A stretch of DNA of 64,000 bases, taken from NCBI GenBank assembly GCA_035578175.1, contig JAQMRL010000001.1, positions 188,782,783-188,846,782 of the forward strand. The letters are read 5' to 3'. Made by a program: the position numbers and the translations under genes. Of the stretch, positions 11,853 through 22,562 are shown in pieces; the stretch's first letter is position 1; the number at the start of each line of letters is the position of its first letter. Below the pieces are notes generated by a model that ran no database searches, was not told the origin of the DNA, and saw nothing but the letters and a program-made list of their open reading frames with translations. This stretch comes from Catonia carolina (Eukaryota; Arthropoda; Insecta; Hemiptera; Achilidae).

Positions 11853-12076
11853 TAAGGCCGTGGCCAGACAACAAGCAGGTTAGAGTAGGCTAGCAGTTCA
11901 AGCAGTGGAGGAGCATTGAGCTGAGAAGGTACTGTGGCCACACCGAAAGCAATTGGCTGCTAACGCACTTCTCATCTGCGTGTCACTTGGTTCAGTCATG
12001 CCTCCTGTTTTATCTCGGTTTGCAGTTATTAATTTTAAGTGAAAGTTCCCCTATGTTATTGGAAATTGGATGTCAA

Positions 12077-12300
12077 CGAATGTGGACGCATCCAATAAAT
12101 CTACGACGTCATGAACGTGATGAATTCCATCATCTGTATAACGAATTATGAAATGACGGAATAAAGTTTTTGGAATATGTGCGCATGTATATCGGGACTT
12201 TTGATATACTTTTGGAGAAATTGAAACAAAAGATTCAAAAAATGGATATAAATTATAGAGAATGCATTCAACCAGTGGAAAGACATGTAGTTACTTAAGG
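12077..12300 (+). pseudogene. Harbinger (HARBI1/ALP1-like) transposase N-terminal fragment
   Basis: In one frame: RMWTHPINLRRHERDEFHHL, an in-frame TGA, then KFLEYVRMYIGTFDILLEKL and NYRECIQPVERHVVT. This matches the conserved N-terminus of Harbinger transposases (W-x-HP-x-N-x-RR; EF-HHLY-EL; RM-x-x-x-TFD-LL; NxRE-I-P-ERL). A splice-donor-like AG|GTTAGT follows. The DDE nuclease domain is not found within the element. Transposase function is lost, at least from this copy. Confidence 0.7.
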
Positions 12301-12478
12301 TTAGTACAAAAATTCATTTCTATGCTTTTTTAGGTTTGATTAATATTATAAATTATTATATGGTCTAATTCCTTATCGTACTTCCCACGCTATTTTAGAG
12401 TTTACTACTGTATTGTACGCATTAATAGTTTTTATTCATAAAAAGATTATAGAATTGCCTTGTAACTTAATAATTTAA

Positions 12479-12613
12479 AATTTTATTTGCTCACCTTATT
12501 TTTTATATAAGCTGCTATCACTTTTATTTAATTAAACCGAAAGCGTTAAGGTGATTTTAATTAAATAAAAGTGATAGCAGCTTATATAAAAAAGAAGGTA
12601 AGCAAATAAAATT
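12479..12613. repeat. 135 bp near-perfect palindrome (small MITE)
   Basis: AATTTTATTTGCTCACCTTA at the left is mirrored by AAGGTAAGCAAATAAAATT at the right. The arms are about 58 bp each around the centre ACCGAAAGCGTTAAGGTG. It would fold into one long hairpin. Confidence 0.85.
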
Positions 12614-12642
12614 GTATTTTTGAAATTTAAATTAGTTTCTAA

Positions 12643-12969
12643 CCCACCGGGTTGGTCTAGAGGTAAAGTCGTCGCCATAATCAGCTGTTTAACAGCTGAT
12701 TTTTAGAGACGAAGGTTCCTGGTTCAAATCCTAGTAAAGGTAGTTACTTTTATACGGATTTGAATGCTAGACAGTGGTTACCGGTGTACTTTGATGGTTG
12801 GGGTTCAATTAACCATACTATCTCAGGAATGGTCGACCTGAGTCTGTACAAGACTACACCTCATTTACATCTCATACATATCATCCTCATCTCATTGGGT
12901 CATGGGGTTGCTTATTGTTCTGAATTGAACAGATTGCAACGTACACATATTAGGAATTAAAAAAAAAAA
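12643..12969 (+). mobile_element. tRNA-derived SINE, family A, with perfect TSD
   Basis: The A box TGGTCTAGAGGTAAAGTCG and B box GGTTCAAATCC lie about 60 bp apart. A roughly 230 bp body and an A-rich tail follow. The perfect 10 bp duplication TAGTTTCTAA lies at 12633-12642 and 12970-12979. A second copy is at 27152. Transcription by pol III and LINE-mediated insertion are expected for this class. Confidence 0.9.
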
Positions 12970-13644
12970 TAGTTTCTAATAAAGAATCTTTGCATACTTC
13001 ATTCCACGTAGCATTTTATAATTTTCTGTCCTTGAAATTCTTATGAGAGACATCCCTCAAAATGGCACATTTATATACAGCCGATATTAGTGATTGTGTG
13101 TCAAAATCCATGATTGCAAAATTAATGTACCCAATAACAGACGGAAACTGTACTGAGATGTGTGCTCGTGAGCTGGTACAATTAAACTAGTTTGTTTTTG
13201 AGCAGGTTAGAGCAGTAAGCAGTACGAGCAGGTACTGCTAACGGTGTGGCCACGCGTATTAACTAAAATTAGTTTGTTCCAACCTGCTCACACGCTCAGT
13301 GCTGCTACAACCTGCTTGCGGTGTGGCCGCGGCCTAAGAATAATTAAAAGGGAAACGTTACTTTCGAAAAGGGACTTTTTATCCAGAAAAGTTACCACGA
13401 TTCAGAGACTAACTATCATACTATTTCGAATGGACTGTACTGCGTTGAATTTATATAGTAGGCCTACTACTTAAATCCGAATAACGAAATAACTTTACAT
13501 AGGTAATTCGATCCCTATTGAAACTAATCGTTGTATAATATAGTTGAGATTTATCAGCAGTAAAGGGAGTTGAAAAATTACAAAAGTTTAATTATACTTT
13601 ATGTTATAATTCACGCATGACTTTAATAATCAAAGTCATTAATT

Positions 13645-13783
13645 AATGTCCAGGAATATTGAGGAAAATTTTATTAAAAATTGTTGTTCATAAGTTTTAC
13701 CCGGGTATAATAATTATTTATACCCGGGTAAAACTTATGAACAACAATTTTTGATAAAATTTACCTCAATATTCCTGGACATT
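13645..13783. repeat. 139 bp near-perfect palindrome (small MITE)
   Basis: AATGTCCAGGAATATTGAGG is mirrored by CCTCAATATTCCTGGACATT, with the inner arms ACCCGGGTATAA around AATTATT. There is one small mismatch region. It encodes nothing. Confidence 0.9.
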
Positions 13784-14106
13784 CGCAAGGCCAATAAGAT
13801 CAGTACAGTAATGATTAATTACATACACATTATTTACTGAAGTACAAAAAATTTAAATATAATGTAGAATTAGACCTATACGAAAAATATTCAGTAGGAA
13901 TGCTAGTATTATCAGTAGGCCTAAACACTGTTTTTAAACGATGAGTTATAACATCATGTGAAAATATGTTATAAAAATGCACTAAAATTACAACTGACAA
14001 TATTAAGGTGGTGCCACAACACTGCGCGTGGTTCGATTTCTGGCTATGGAAAGCATTTATTCCAATTTGTTAATATAAATGTCTTATTCTGAACTAATTT
14101 AATTTA

Positions 14107-14560
14107 ATGTCTATTTCTGAACTCTACCATGAAATCGAGCCAATTACTGACATCATGCGGGAGAAACGAATTTCTTTCTTCGGGTATTTACTTAGAATAC
14201 CGGACAATCGAGTAACTAAACAACTTATAATTAACTCGTGGAAATTCCTTCCAAGGTGGTTGACCGAAGCAACCACCTTGCAAGATATGCAAGGAATTAA
14301 CATTGCAGAACAAGATCTTTTAGAAAAACTTGAACAACTTAAGTTGCTTAAAGACAAAGACAGAAGATTCGTCGAAAAAACTCGAGCTCCTTCGTCAGTG
14401 TTTTTTAAAGATAAAATCAGAAAGATCAGATCCTGAAATATGAAGAATTATTGGGAAAAGCGTAATTGAATCCTAAAACCAAACCAAGAAGGATTTCTAA
14501 ATTTGATTCAAATGGTCCAATGAGGACGTAAAAGCAAAAATAATAATAATAAAGAAAAAA
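14107..14560 (+). pseudogene. 3' end of a non-LTR retrotransposon (reverse transcriptase C-terminus)
   Basis: The open frame 14107-14436 carries MREKRISFFGYLLRIPDNRV, then KDKDRRFVEKTRA. This is the carboxyl tail that follows the reverse transcriptase domain in many insect LINEs. The true terminus, MKNYWEKRN then stop, lies in another frame at about 14440-14470, so a frameshift is present. A (TAA)n-like tail follows (about 14540-14552). Everything upstream, including endonuclease and catalytic RT, is missing, as usual for 5'-truncated copies. The 3' tail is shared with the SINE at 53750. Confidence 0.7.
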
Positions 14561-14673
14561 GTCTTGTTACCTTACGTAGCTGCTTAATATTGCCGAAGGG
14601 TTACTGAGTGGAAATAAATACAATTACCTACTATAATATTATCGAAGATTAAAACATGTTTCTGTGGAATGTA

Positions 14674-15608
14674 CGAGGTGTGGCTATTAAATAACGAGAC
14701 TGACGTTGTAAAAAAAATATTTTTATTTTATACAGAATCACTTATTGTCACCTTCAATATACACTCCTTCTCTATCCCTACAACGCTCCATGCGAATTTT
14801 CCATTGTTGGAAACAGTGCTGGAAGACATCTTCAGTCAGCTCCTTCAGGACACGTGCCGCTCGAAAATGTTTGAAATGAAGCTCGCAAAAATGTTTGTAC
14901 TGACACCTTGTACGCGATTGAAAATGATACAAATTTTTTGGAAACGATAATAACATTTGATGAAACGTGGTTTTTTACTGATGATCCGGAAACGAAGCGC
15001 CAATCCATGCACTGGAAGAGCCGAACTTCACCGAGAGCCAAAAAAGCTCGAATGAGCAGTCAAAATTTAAAGAAATGATGATTGTTTTTTTTTATATCCA
15101 TGAGATTGTGTACCTTCACTGGGTTCCTAAAGGTCAAACAATTAATCAATATTACTACCTTGAGGTACTTTCCAAAGTACGTCAAAGAGTAAGGAAAAAC
15201 GCCCCGAAATGTGGAAGAGCAAATCATAGGTTCTCCACCAAGACAATGCGCCAGCTCATTTCGCGTTATCTGTCAAGAGTTCCTAGCCAAGTACAGCATC
15301 TCAGTGCTAGAAAATCCCCCTTATTCACCAGATCTAGCACCATGTGACTTCTACCTGTTCCCTAAGGTGAAATCTGGATTAAAAGGGACAAGATTTGATT
15401 CTTTGGAAGCTGTAAAAGAGAAAGCGGCACGTGTCCGGAAGGAGCTGACAGAAGATGACTTCCAGCACTGTTTCTAACGATGGAAAATTTACATGGAGCG
15501 TTGTAGGGATAAAGAAGGAGTGTATATTGAAGGTGACAATAAGTGATTATGTATAAAATAAAAATAAATTTTTTTACGTCAGTCTCGTTATTTAATAGCC
15601 ACACCTCG
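14674..15608 (+). mobile_element. Rearranged mariner with inverted transposase-end duplication, copy 1
   Basis: The perfect terminal repeat CGAGGTGTGGCTATTAAATA and beyond is flanked by TA on both sides. The body (+) encodes mariner transposase pieces in shifting frames: [20 protein letters not shown] (first catalytic Asp), then [20 protein letters not shown] (third Asp), then [11 protein letters not shown]. The left roughly 195 bp (14674-14868) is an inverted copy of the transposase 3' end, so the original 5' end has been replaced by the 3' end. It cannot encode an active transposase, but both ends are competent terminal repeats. Confidence 0.8.
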
Positions 15609-15826
15609 TATACATGACTCACATTACGCAAAAGTGCGATTTGCCTATTTTCAAGGGACTTAAATAAAATTATTATATTAGGTTAATAACATTCCACAAA
15701 CACTGTTAAAATACTATTTATCCTACTCGATGAGGGAATGCCACAGCAATTGAATCTACGCAAAACGATTTAGGAACAGAAAACATCTTTGATACCAGCC
15801 AACTGAGTGAAGACATACAATACTTA

Positions 15827-16980
15827 CTATCGGTTTCATAATCATAAACACCCGAGTTTGAACCCTTGCATCTCCAAAACTATGAGAAGGATTTCAACAT
15901 ACTTTACATCAAAATTTAGCTCATTTTATTATGCGTTGACCCTTAATAATCCTATATTTTCAATGTTGTTTAAAATTTGCCATATCGAGATTGGAACACA
16001 AAAAGACCCGGTTTTTTTGATACCGCAACAAATTTCATGAGTTTAGAGGCGTGAAACTCGATAAATATTTGACCAAAAAGTTTGAAACTTTAACACAACA
16101 TAGACATTATATTCTTACAGCGTGTACGAAATTTCAAATTTATATGTTATTTAAATTTTGATTTTTTAACAATATTCTGAACCCTTGCTATCTCGGTAAC
16201 CACTTGATCGTTCGGCACGGCCAAACTATCGTTTTATTCAGCGTAAAAAACTTAGTACAGATATGTTAATAATATGAAATATCGATTGGCCAATGTTGTA
16301 GAATTTTTAAAAATAGATGGGTAATGCGGGGGGTGGGCGCTACTATCCATTTTGCTTGAATCTGACTGTCTACCTGAATTGATAATGCAGTCTGTCAATT
16401 CAGGTAGACAGTCCGACAAGATGTCACGTACACAAACTAGCAACATGGATAGTAACAGCCGCCCCCCGCATTACCCATCTATTTTTCAAAATTCTAAAAA
16501 CTCCACGGCAATATTGACCAATCGATATTTCATATTATTAACATATCTGTACTAAGTTTTTTACGCTGTATAAAACGATAGTTAGCCCGTGCCGAACGGT
16601 TGAGCGGTTACCGAGATAGCAAGGGTTCAGAGTAAAATAAATAAAACAAAATTTAAGTCATTTATGAATTTGAAATTTTGTACATGCCGTAAAAATATAA
16701 TTGTCTATGCTGTGTTAAAATTTCAAACTTTTCGGTCAAATACTTATCGAGTTACACGCCTCTAAAAGCATGAAATTTGTTGCAGTATCAAAAAACTGGG
16801 TCTTTTTGTCTTCCAACCTCGATATGGCAGTTTTTAAACAACATTAAAAATATAGGACTATTGTATGTAATCGCAGAATAAAATGAGCTAAATTTTGATG
16901 TAAAGTATACTGAAATCCGACTCATAGTTTCGAAAAAGCAAGGGTTCAAACTCGGGTGTTTATGATTATGAAACCGATAG
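15827..16980. mobile_element. 1.15 kb fold-back element (long inverted arms)
   Basis: CTATCGGTTTCATAATCATA at the left is mirrored by TATGATTATGAAACCGATAG at the right, and the arms of roughly 560 bp are similar throughout. The centre is TGATAATGCAGTCTG near 16387. It is flanked by TA on both sides. Overlapping frames on opposite strands (16252-16446 and 16352-16555) both contain SGRQSD and HPPHYPSIF or RPPHYPSIF, confirming the arm identity. No transposase is encoded. The class is probably a TA-targeting Tc1/mariner-mobilised fold-back. Confidence 0.8.
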
Positions 16981-16982
16981 TA

Positions 16983-17600
16983 GTTAAGATTGTCTTTAAG
17001 AAATAGACAATCAAACGTTAAGTCTGCCTATCTATTAACGCTCGAGTGACGCAAAAGGCGCCTAAGATTAGGTACATTAAATACTCGCTATAACTGTAAA
17101 TATATTTAGAAAAATCTTTATAAACTACCTAATAATTTTATTCATTATTAGACACAATGACAAGTTTAGCAACACAATGAAAAAATATTCGCGAATTAAT
17201 TTTGTCATGTTTTACCGTAATTCGTAATTTTCACTATAAAGTAAATAAAATAAATAAAATTACTTAGGTGCTTTAAAAGCGTTGAAGAAAGGACAAAAAT
17301 ATTTCAAAATGTTAACTGAACTCATTGGTAGGCAGAATACGTTTGACTGGTTCCAGTAAGATAAATTTGTAGCTACAAAAACTTACAGAATTAAAGTCTC
17401 TTAAACAAATTTAAATAAATTTACAAACAACTATTTGGATAGTACCGTACCTATAATAACAACAGCAATGCAGGCCTGCCGAATCAGGCATAACAATACT
17501 TTCTTCGTTCAAGTAGAAACGAATGACATAGGTAGTTAATATTACGGGAAATACTAATAAGGTAAATTTTCGTTAAAAACATAGTTGCAATACAATACAA
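16983..17600. other. AT-rich noncoding DNA
   Basis: No gene or repeat terminus is recognised. Confidence 0.4.
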
Positions 17601-18168
17601 AAAAATCTGGTGCGAAACTCTCACACGACTTGCCAATGCAAATAATGAACAATATAACCTAACATTAGTAATAAAACATTAGAAACAAACAAAAAACTAA
17701 CCTCAAAAAACATAACCTTATTTTAATCATGAGTGAAAGATGCAAAATGAAAATCAATCTCAGTTTGGCTTAAAGTACGGTAAATAACTCTTTCACGCTA
17801 AAGTAGGCCCTGTAGAGAAAAATGCTCTAACTAAAAGTTGTAGATCTTTTAATGATACACTTTTGTCGTAAAATGGCTAAGGCTAAAATCTTAAAAACAG
17901 ATTAAACTACTACTTCTGGTTGACCGATTTTGATGAAAATATTCGTGCCAGGTTCTCTAGTAATACCTTACTTGAGTTTCAAGTTTCAACTTCGTACGAT
18001 GAGATATTCTGTTGACACACACACACACACACAGACCAATCACTAAAAACATGGTTTTCGGGAATCCGAAAACGTGTTAGATCCGATGAAAACTCGATTT
18101 CGGAAAATCGACATGAAAACAATACTTTCCATCCTATATAATGACATAGGCAAGAGAAAGTACAAAAA
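17601..18168 (+). mobile_element. Helentron-like repeat (family H), internally deleted copy
   Basis: It starts AAAAATCTGGTGCGAAACTC. The subterminal CTTTCTCTTGCC is shortened to CTTGCC. It loses about 400 bp of the middle, retains ACTACTTCTGGTTGACCGAT, a (CA)n run and GACATAGGCAAGAGAAAGTA at the end. Confidence 0.75.
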
Positions 18169-18472
18169 TTGACAAACTATATTATTTCTTAGCAAACATA
18201 AAAAATAATACGCATGAATTTCTCTACACAATACGAGCAAACTAGAAGAGAAAGGCATAAAAAAATCTAAAAGACTAGCTCGGTTTCTCAAATCTCTGTC
18301 GTAATCAGACCCTCCTCTATAGATTTTAGCCTCCAAAATTTTAACACGTTTAAATCGATGTAGTTACTGTTTTACATACATCATGGTCACTAATAAGCAA
18401 GCAATTGACCTGACACTAAATAAAATATGAAAAAAAATACATTGCTAAACTAAGAAAAGTTTAAAATTAATT

Positions 18473-18504
18473 CACACACACTACTACTTTTGGGAGTAGT
18501 GTGT
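18473..18504. repeat. Short perfect hairpin
   Basis: ACACACTACT pairs with AGTAGTGTGT around a short loop ACTTTTGGG. No run of T typical of a pol III terminator follows. Confidence 0.6.
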
Positions 18505-18643
18505 GATCAAACCGATTTGTATTAAGCGAAAAATAAAAATAAATTTTCAGTATAAAACTATTTCATTTTTCAAAACAAAATAGAAAATTACAAGAAACAA
18601 ATTATTTTTATTCACAATACTACTACTACTACTACTACTTCAA

Positions 18644-18841
18644 ATGTTCACTCCTATACTATATACTGCATTATTACTAGCTACTGTTTGTACAAATTTA
18701 GTTAATTCAATGGAACAAAATTTACAAACGGCTGATTACTCTAAAAAGCCACAGATTAAAACAAAAAAATTGTATTACTTACAAATTAGTATTATTTCAA
18801 TTGAAAATTTTAATCACAACAAACAAAACACAGAGCCCTAA
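18644..18841 (+). CDS. Possible small secreted peptide (65 aa), unrecognised
   Basis: The frame starts MFTPILYTALLLATVCTNLV and has the shape of a signal peptide: short N-region, leucine-rich core, and a cut site plausible after Asn-Ser near residue 22. The remaining 43 residues are Lys/Asn/Ile-rich, without cysteine pairs or a known motif. A (TAC)n run (about 18620-18639) lies immediately upstream of the ATG. No TATA box or polyadenylation signal at convincing spacing was seen. A chance frame in AT-rich DNA is the main alternative. Confidence 0.2.
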   Translation: MFTPILYTALLLATVCTNLVNSMEQNLQTADYSKKPQIKTKKLYYLQISIISIENFNHNKQNTEP

Positions 18842-20199
18842 CGGTTCTCATTAAATTTTAGGTCTTAAGTCTTTTTTAAATAATATAAACAATGAATTAA
18901 ACAATTAAACAGTGATATCAACAATAATTAAACAATGATATTAAAGATTTGATCGGTCTTCTTTATAAATTTAGTAAACGTCAAGTGTATAGTACAAAAA
19001 AAGATAAAGTAAAAACAATAATACATGGATGTTAACGATCTGTAAACATACTTAATAATTTAATTTGAATGTAGTTATCAAAATTGATCCTGGTTAAGTT
19101 GCAACAGTATTATTAATGTCTGACGCTGCACAGACAATATTGTCTTGATCGGAAAACAAGACGGAAAATAGATCAAAAGACTGTTACAAAAATTTCTATT
19201 TTTTACAATTTTAAACTCATGTCACATTTTAACTCCGTTGTTCGTGATTGATGACATTCTGAAATTGTAGACCTTAAGAAAATTACTTAGCTTTCACGTT
19301 CCTTACAAAATCTATCACTTTTCTCCAAACTATTCAATTTTGTACAAACAGGGGCTGGAATGAAATAGCCTAAACGGAACAGAAACTGGTTGCATAAAGG
19401 GTGGTTTAACTATCCATAATATTCATTAACCTACATTTAAATACCATGTAGTAATTTAATTACTCTCTGTAACTTATTAAAATAACACTTTGAAATCTAA
19501 TATTATTTCTTTTAGTCTTCGTTCTAAAATAACGTTATTCGTTAAGTAAATTATTATAAAAACGTACATTAACGTAGCTTTTACATTAAATATGTAGGTA
19601 CGATATCTCTCGTGTCAACAAGATTGTTTGATTTACGGACGATTTTGAATTTCATAACCACGGTCCTGTTGGTTCACTTTCCTTTCTCTTCAAGACATTT
19701 CTCTTCAAAAGACATTTCTCTTCAGTAACTGTGTAAGTGAATACAAAATTAAACAAACACAAGTGAATAGAAGAAACTGGTTTTTATTGTTTAACGGATT
19801 TTTAATTCAAGCCTACCGATTTAGACACCTGCCAAAGAAAACTGCTTCATTTAAGATTTTCCGATGTCAAACAAACGAACTTAAGTTATTCTAAGTTGCA
19901 AACTTAATTATGACAATAGATATACTAGGTCCCCACAATGGAAGACAAAAAAATACTGCGATAAGAGTTGATGCCTGTTCAACATGTTTACGTTACGTGA
20001 TAACCAAAGAATAGTTACGCTCACACGGCTGGTTGCGGTCCCACTCGTGAACAGGGGTCTACCGGTGACCCACTTGATCCAAACAACACTAGTAAACAAA
20101 CACAGATTACCTAATCTAATGGTATACATTACGGACAACCAAGGATGGAACGCAGATGCAAACTATCATCTAACAACATAGTATATAGTTATTGTACTT
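18842..20199. other. AT-rich noncoding DNA
   Basis: No gene is supported. Two overlapping short frames at 19908-20181 mirror each other and look like chance. Confidence 0.35.
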
Positions 20200-20610
20200 A
20201 CCCAGAAAACTCTCGGCTTCATCGAGTCGCAGCTGGGGATACATGTACGTGTAATGGCACGCACGACATGAGTGAGTGAGGCCGGGTCACTCATCAATGG
20301 AGTAACTGGGAACTGGGTCACAGTGGCACAGCGCGCGGCGCGGGAGGGATCGAACCCGTTAGCCGCCCAACCCATCTGTGTCACCCTTCACTTTCTTTCC
20401 CCCCTCGCTACTCCTTTCGTATTTGAATAACTTTTCCCTTCTTGATTGACGCAGATATTGCGACAGTCCTGGGTATTAACACAGCAGAGGTTGTCTACCA
20501 CTGACCCATCAGCAGCCAGCGTCTAGGACTAGGTTCACTTGTAGACGTTGAGCCTCCTCCTTTTGTCTAGGTTAGCCCAGCACTCGCCTTGACCTTACCT
20601 CAATCGAGGG
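20200..20610. other. Locally GC- and CpG-richer segment
   Basis: This part contains GCGCGCGGCGCGGGAGGGAT and GTGAGTGAGTGAGGCCGGG, unlike its AT-rich surroundings. On the minus strand CGGGTTCGATCCC resembles a pol III B box, so a tRNA-derived repeat head is possible, but no A box at the right distance was confirmed. It could equally be a promoter or CpG-island remnant. Confidence 0.3.
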
Positions 20611-20753
20611 TCGCTGCATTAATTGAACTCTTGAGATCGACTGGCGACTTATTAAAGTATATCGATTGTCAACAGAAACGACGATTTAATTGTTTAAACA
20701 AATCCAGACCTTACTTTCTTGCTCATAAAGGTCACAATCAATTAATGCAGCGA
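20611..20753. repeat. Inverted-repeat pair (16 bp perfect arms)
   Basis: TCGCTGCATTAATTGA (20611-20626) is mirrored by TCAATTAATGCAGCGA (20738-20753). This suggests a 143 bp MITE or stem-forming unit. Confidence 0.6.
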
Positions 20754-20802
20754 TGCTTCAAAAATCACGATTTAAGGGGGTACACATGTTTAACAATTTA
20801 AA

Positions 20803-21644
20803 AAAAATCTGGTGTGAAACACTCACACAACTTTCTCTTGCCAGTGCAAATAATTAACAATAAACCTAAAATTAGTAATAAAACATTAGAAATAAACAAA
20901 AAACTAACCTCAAAAACATAACCTTATTTTAATCATGAGTGAAAGACGCAAAATGAAAATCGAACTCAGTTTGGCTTAAAAATACGGAAAATCACTCTTT
21001 CACGCTAAACTAGCTCCGTAGAGAAAAATGTTCTAAATAAAAGTTGCAGATCTTTTAATTTTCTATAAATTCGATTACATACACTTTTATTATAAAATGC
21101 ATACTAAGGCCGAAATCTTTAAAAAATCGATTTTTCACACGTTTTCGTGAGAAAAAACAGAAAATTGCTAATTACTGCTAAACTAAGCGTTATACAAAAA
21201 AATGTTCGAAATAAAAGTTGTAGGTTTTTAAATTCTCTACAACTTATATATATAAATTTTTTCGCTAAATTGCATATTAAAGCCGTAATCTTAAAAAAAC
21301 TTTGTTTTTACGTGAAAACACCCTCATCAAGAATTTCAGCACACATGACGAAAAAACCTACCCTATCTTGTAGAGAATAAAAAATTTAGTAAACCAGGCG
21401 ATTTTTAAAAAAATCGTAAGACCAGTTTTTGAGAAAATCACAAAAAAGTGAAAAATTACACGAATAAACTACTACTTCCGATTGACCGATTTTGGTGAAA
21501 ATGTTCGTGTCGGGTCCGGTAAGGGTATGTAACTTAAGTTTCAAGTTTTAAGTTCGTACGACGTTCCGTTCTTGAGATATTTTGCACACACACACACGCG
21601 CGCGCGCGCACGCACACGCACACACACTCACGCACGCACGCGCG

Positions 21645-21698
<54 letters not shown>

Positions 21699-21841
21699 TA
21701 CAGACCAATCGCTAAAAACATGTTTTTTGGGTTCAGGGGGTCTGAAAACGTGTAGATCCGGTGAAAACTCGATTTCTTAAAATCGACATGAAAACAATAC
21801 TTTCCTTCCTATATATTCATATAGGCAAGAGAAAGTAAAAA
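20803..21841 (+). mobile_element. Helentron-like repeat (family H), full length
   Basis: The copy runs from AAAAATCTGGTGTGAAACAC to GGCAAGAGAAAGTAAAAA. It has both subterminal arms, the internal AAAGTTGTAG and CTACAACTT arms and the longest CA/CG microsatellite of the family. It sits entirely inside the TTAA MITE. Confidence 0.85.
21585..21694. repeat. (CA)n/(CG)n microsatellite
   Basis: This is about 110 bp of alternating CA, CG and CT dinucleotides, ending in an uninterrupted (CA)n run. It occupies the usual microsatellite position of family H. Confidence 0.95.
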
Positions 21842-22562
21842 TTAATTTTATTTTTATTTTATTTTATTATTCTTAGTAGGTTCTGATTAATTTGGTACCT
21901 TTATAAATTGTAGGTGTAGTGTAATTGTAAATCCTTGAAAATTAATAAAGGAAATGATCGTACCCGCCATCTTTTCGGACTTTTAACTTGGTTGTTGCTT
22001 ACTTTTTGTTTCGTTATTACAGTTCTTTCCCTTACAGATTGAATCGTATGCAAGAATTAGCTGTCATGTTGTGAATGATTTGTTTATAGAAAAGTAACCT
22101 ATAAGTTAGTGCTGTATTGTTTCCGTTTATAATTGCTTAGTACTTACACGTGTTGCGATATATTTTTTTGAAAAACGGTGGTTTTTCAAAAATTTTTGGT
22201 TTTTCCACTTCAGTACCATTTACTCAGAGACTATTATTAAGATATCTCCTTCAATTTTTGGCCAGAGTATCTTTGTAACTTTCTTTATCTGGTATACCAA
22301 ATAATTTGCCATTATATTCTTAATTTTATGAGCTAGATGAGTAATATTTCAAAATTTGGCCAATTTTAGATAATGCTGAAAAAATATTGTTTGAAAAATT
22401 CAAAATTCAAAATAAAGTATTATTGGTATACACTATAAAGCACAATTCAATAAATAAATTGGTTTTCGTTTGAAATCTCTATCTACAGTAGTAACTGAGA
22501 AAATGGTACCAGAAGATCACTAAATTAACATGCGTGGAATACAAACGTCTGTACCCCCTTAA

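Larger units (their letters stand above)
11856..13334. mobile_element. Second PIF/Harbinger element abutting the first
   Basis: The left end is GGCCGTGGCCAGACAACAAG. The right end read inward is GGCCGCGGCCACACCGCAAG, then both ends share GCAGGTT. The flanks are TAA (11853-11855) and TAA (13335-13337), and the left TAA is also the right duplication of the neighbouring Harbinger. It holds a transposase exon remnant (12077-12300), a 135 bp palindrome and a SINE. Confidence 0.7.
20776..22558. mobile_element. TTAA-flanked GGGGGTAC MITE (piggyBac-type) containing a nested repeat
   Basis: TTAA lies at 20772-20775 and 22559-22562. The left terminus is GGGGGTACACATGTTT and the right terminus read inward is GGGGGTACAGACGTTT. 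The TTAA target is diagnostic of piggyBac-superfamily mobilisation. The 1.78 kb length includes a complete family H repeat (20803-21841), leaving a roughly 740 bp MITE, so the MITE is the older of the two. Confidence 0.8.

Noticed and set aside
12660..12740. Functional tRNA gene
   Set aside because: It is the head of a SINE with a perfect 10 bp duplication; no cloverleaf closes.
20200..20610. rRNA or snRNA gene
   Set aside because: It is GC-rich, but no conserved rRNA or snRNA sequence block could be recognised.
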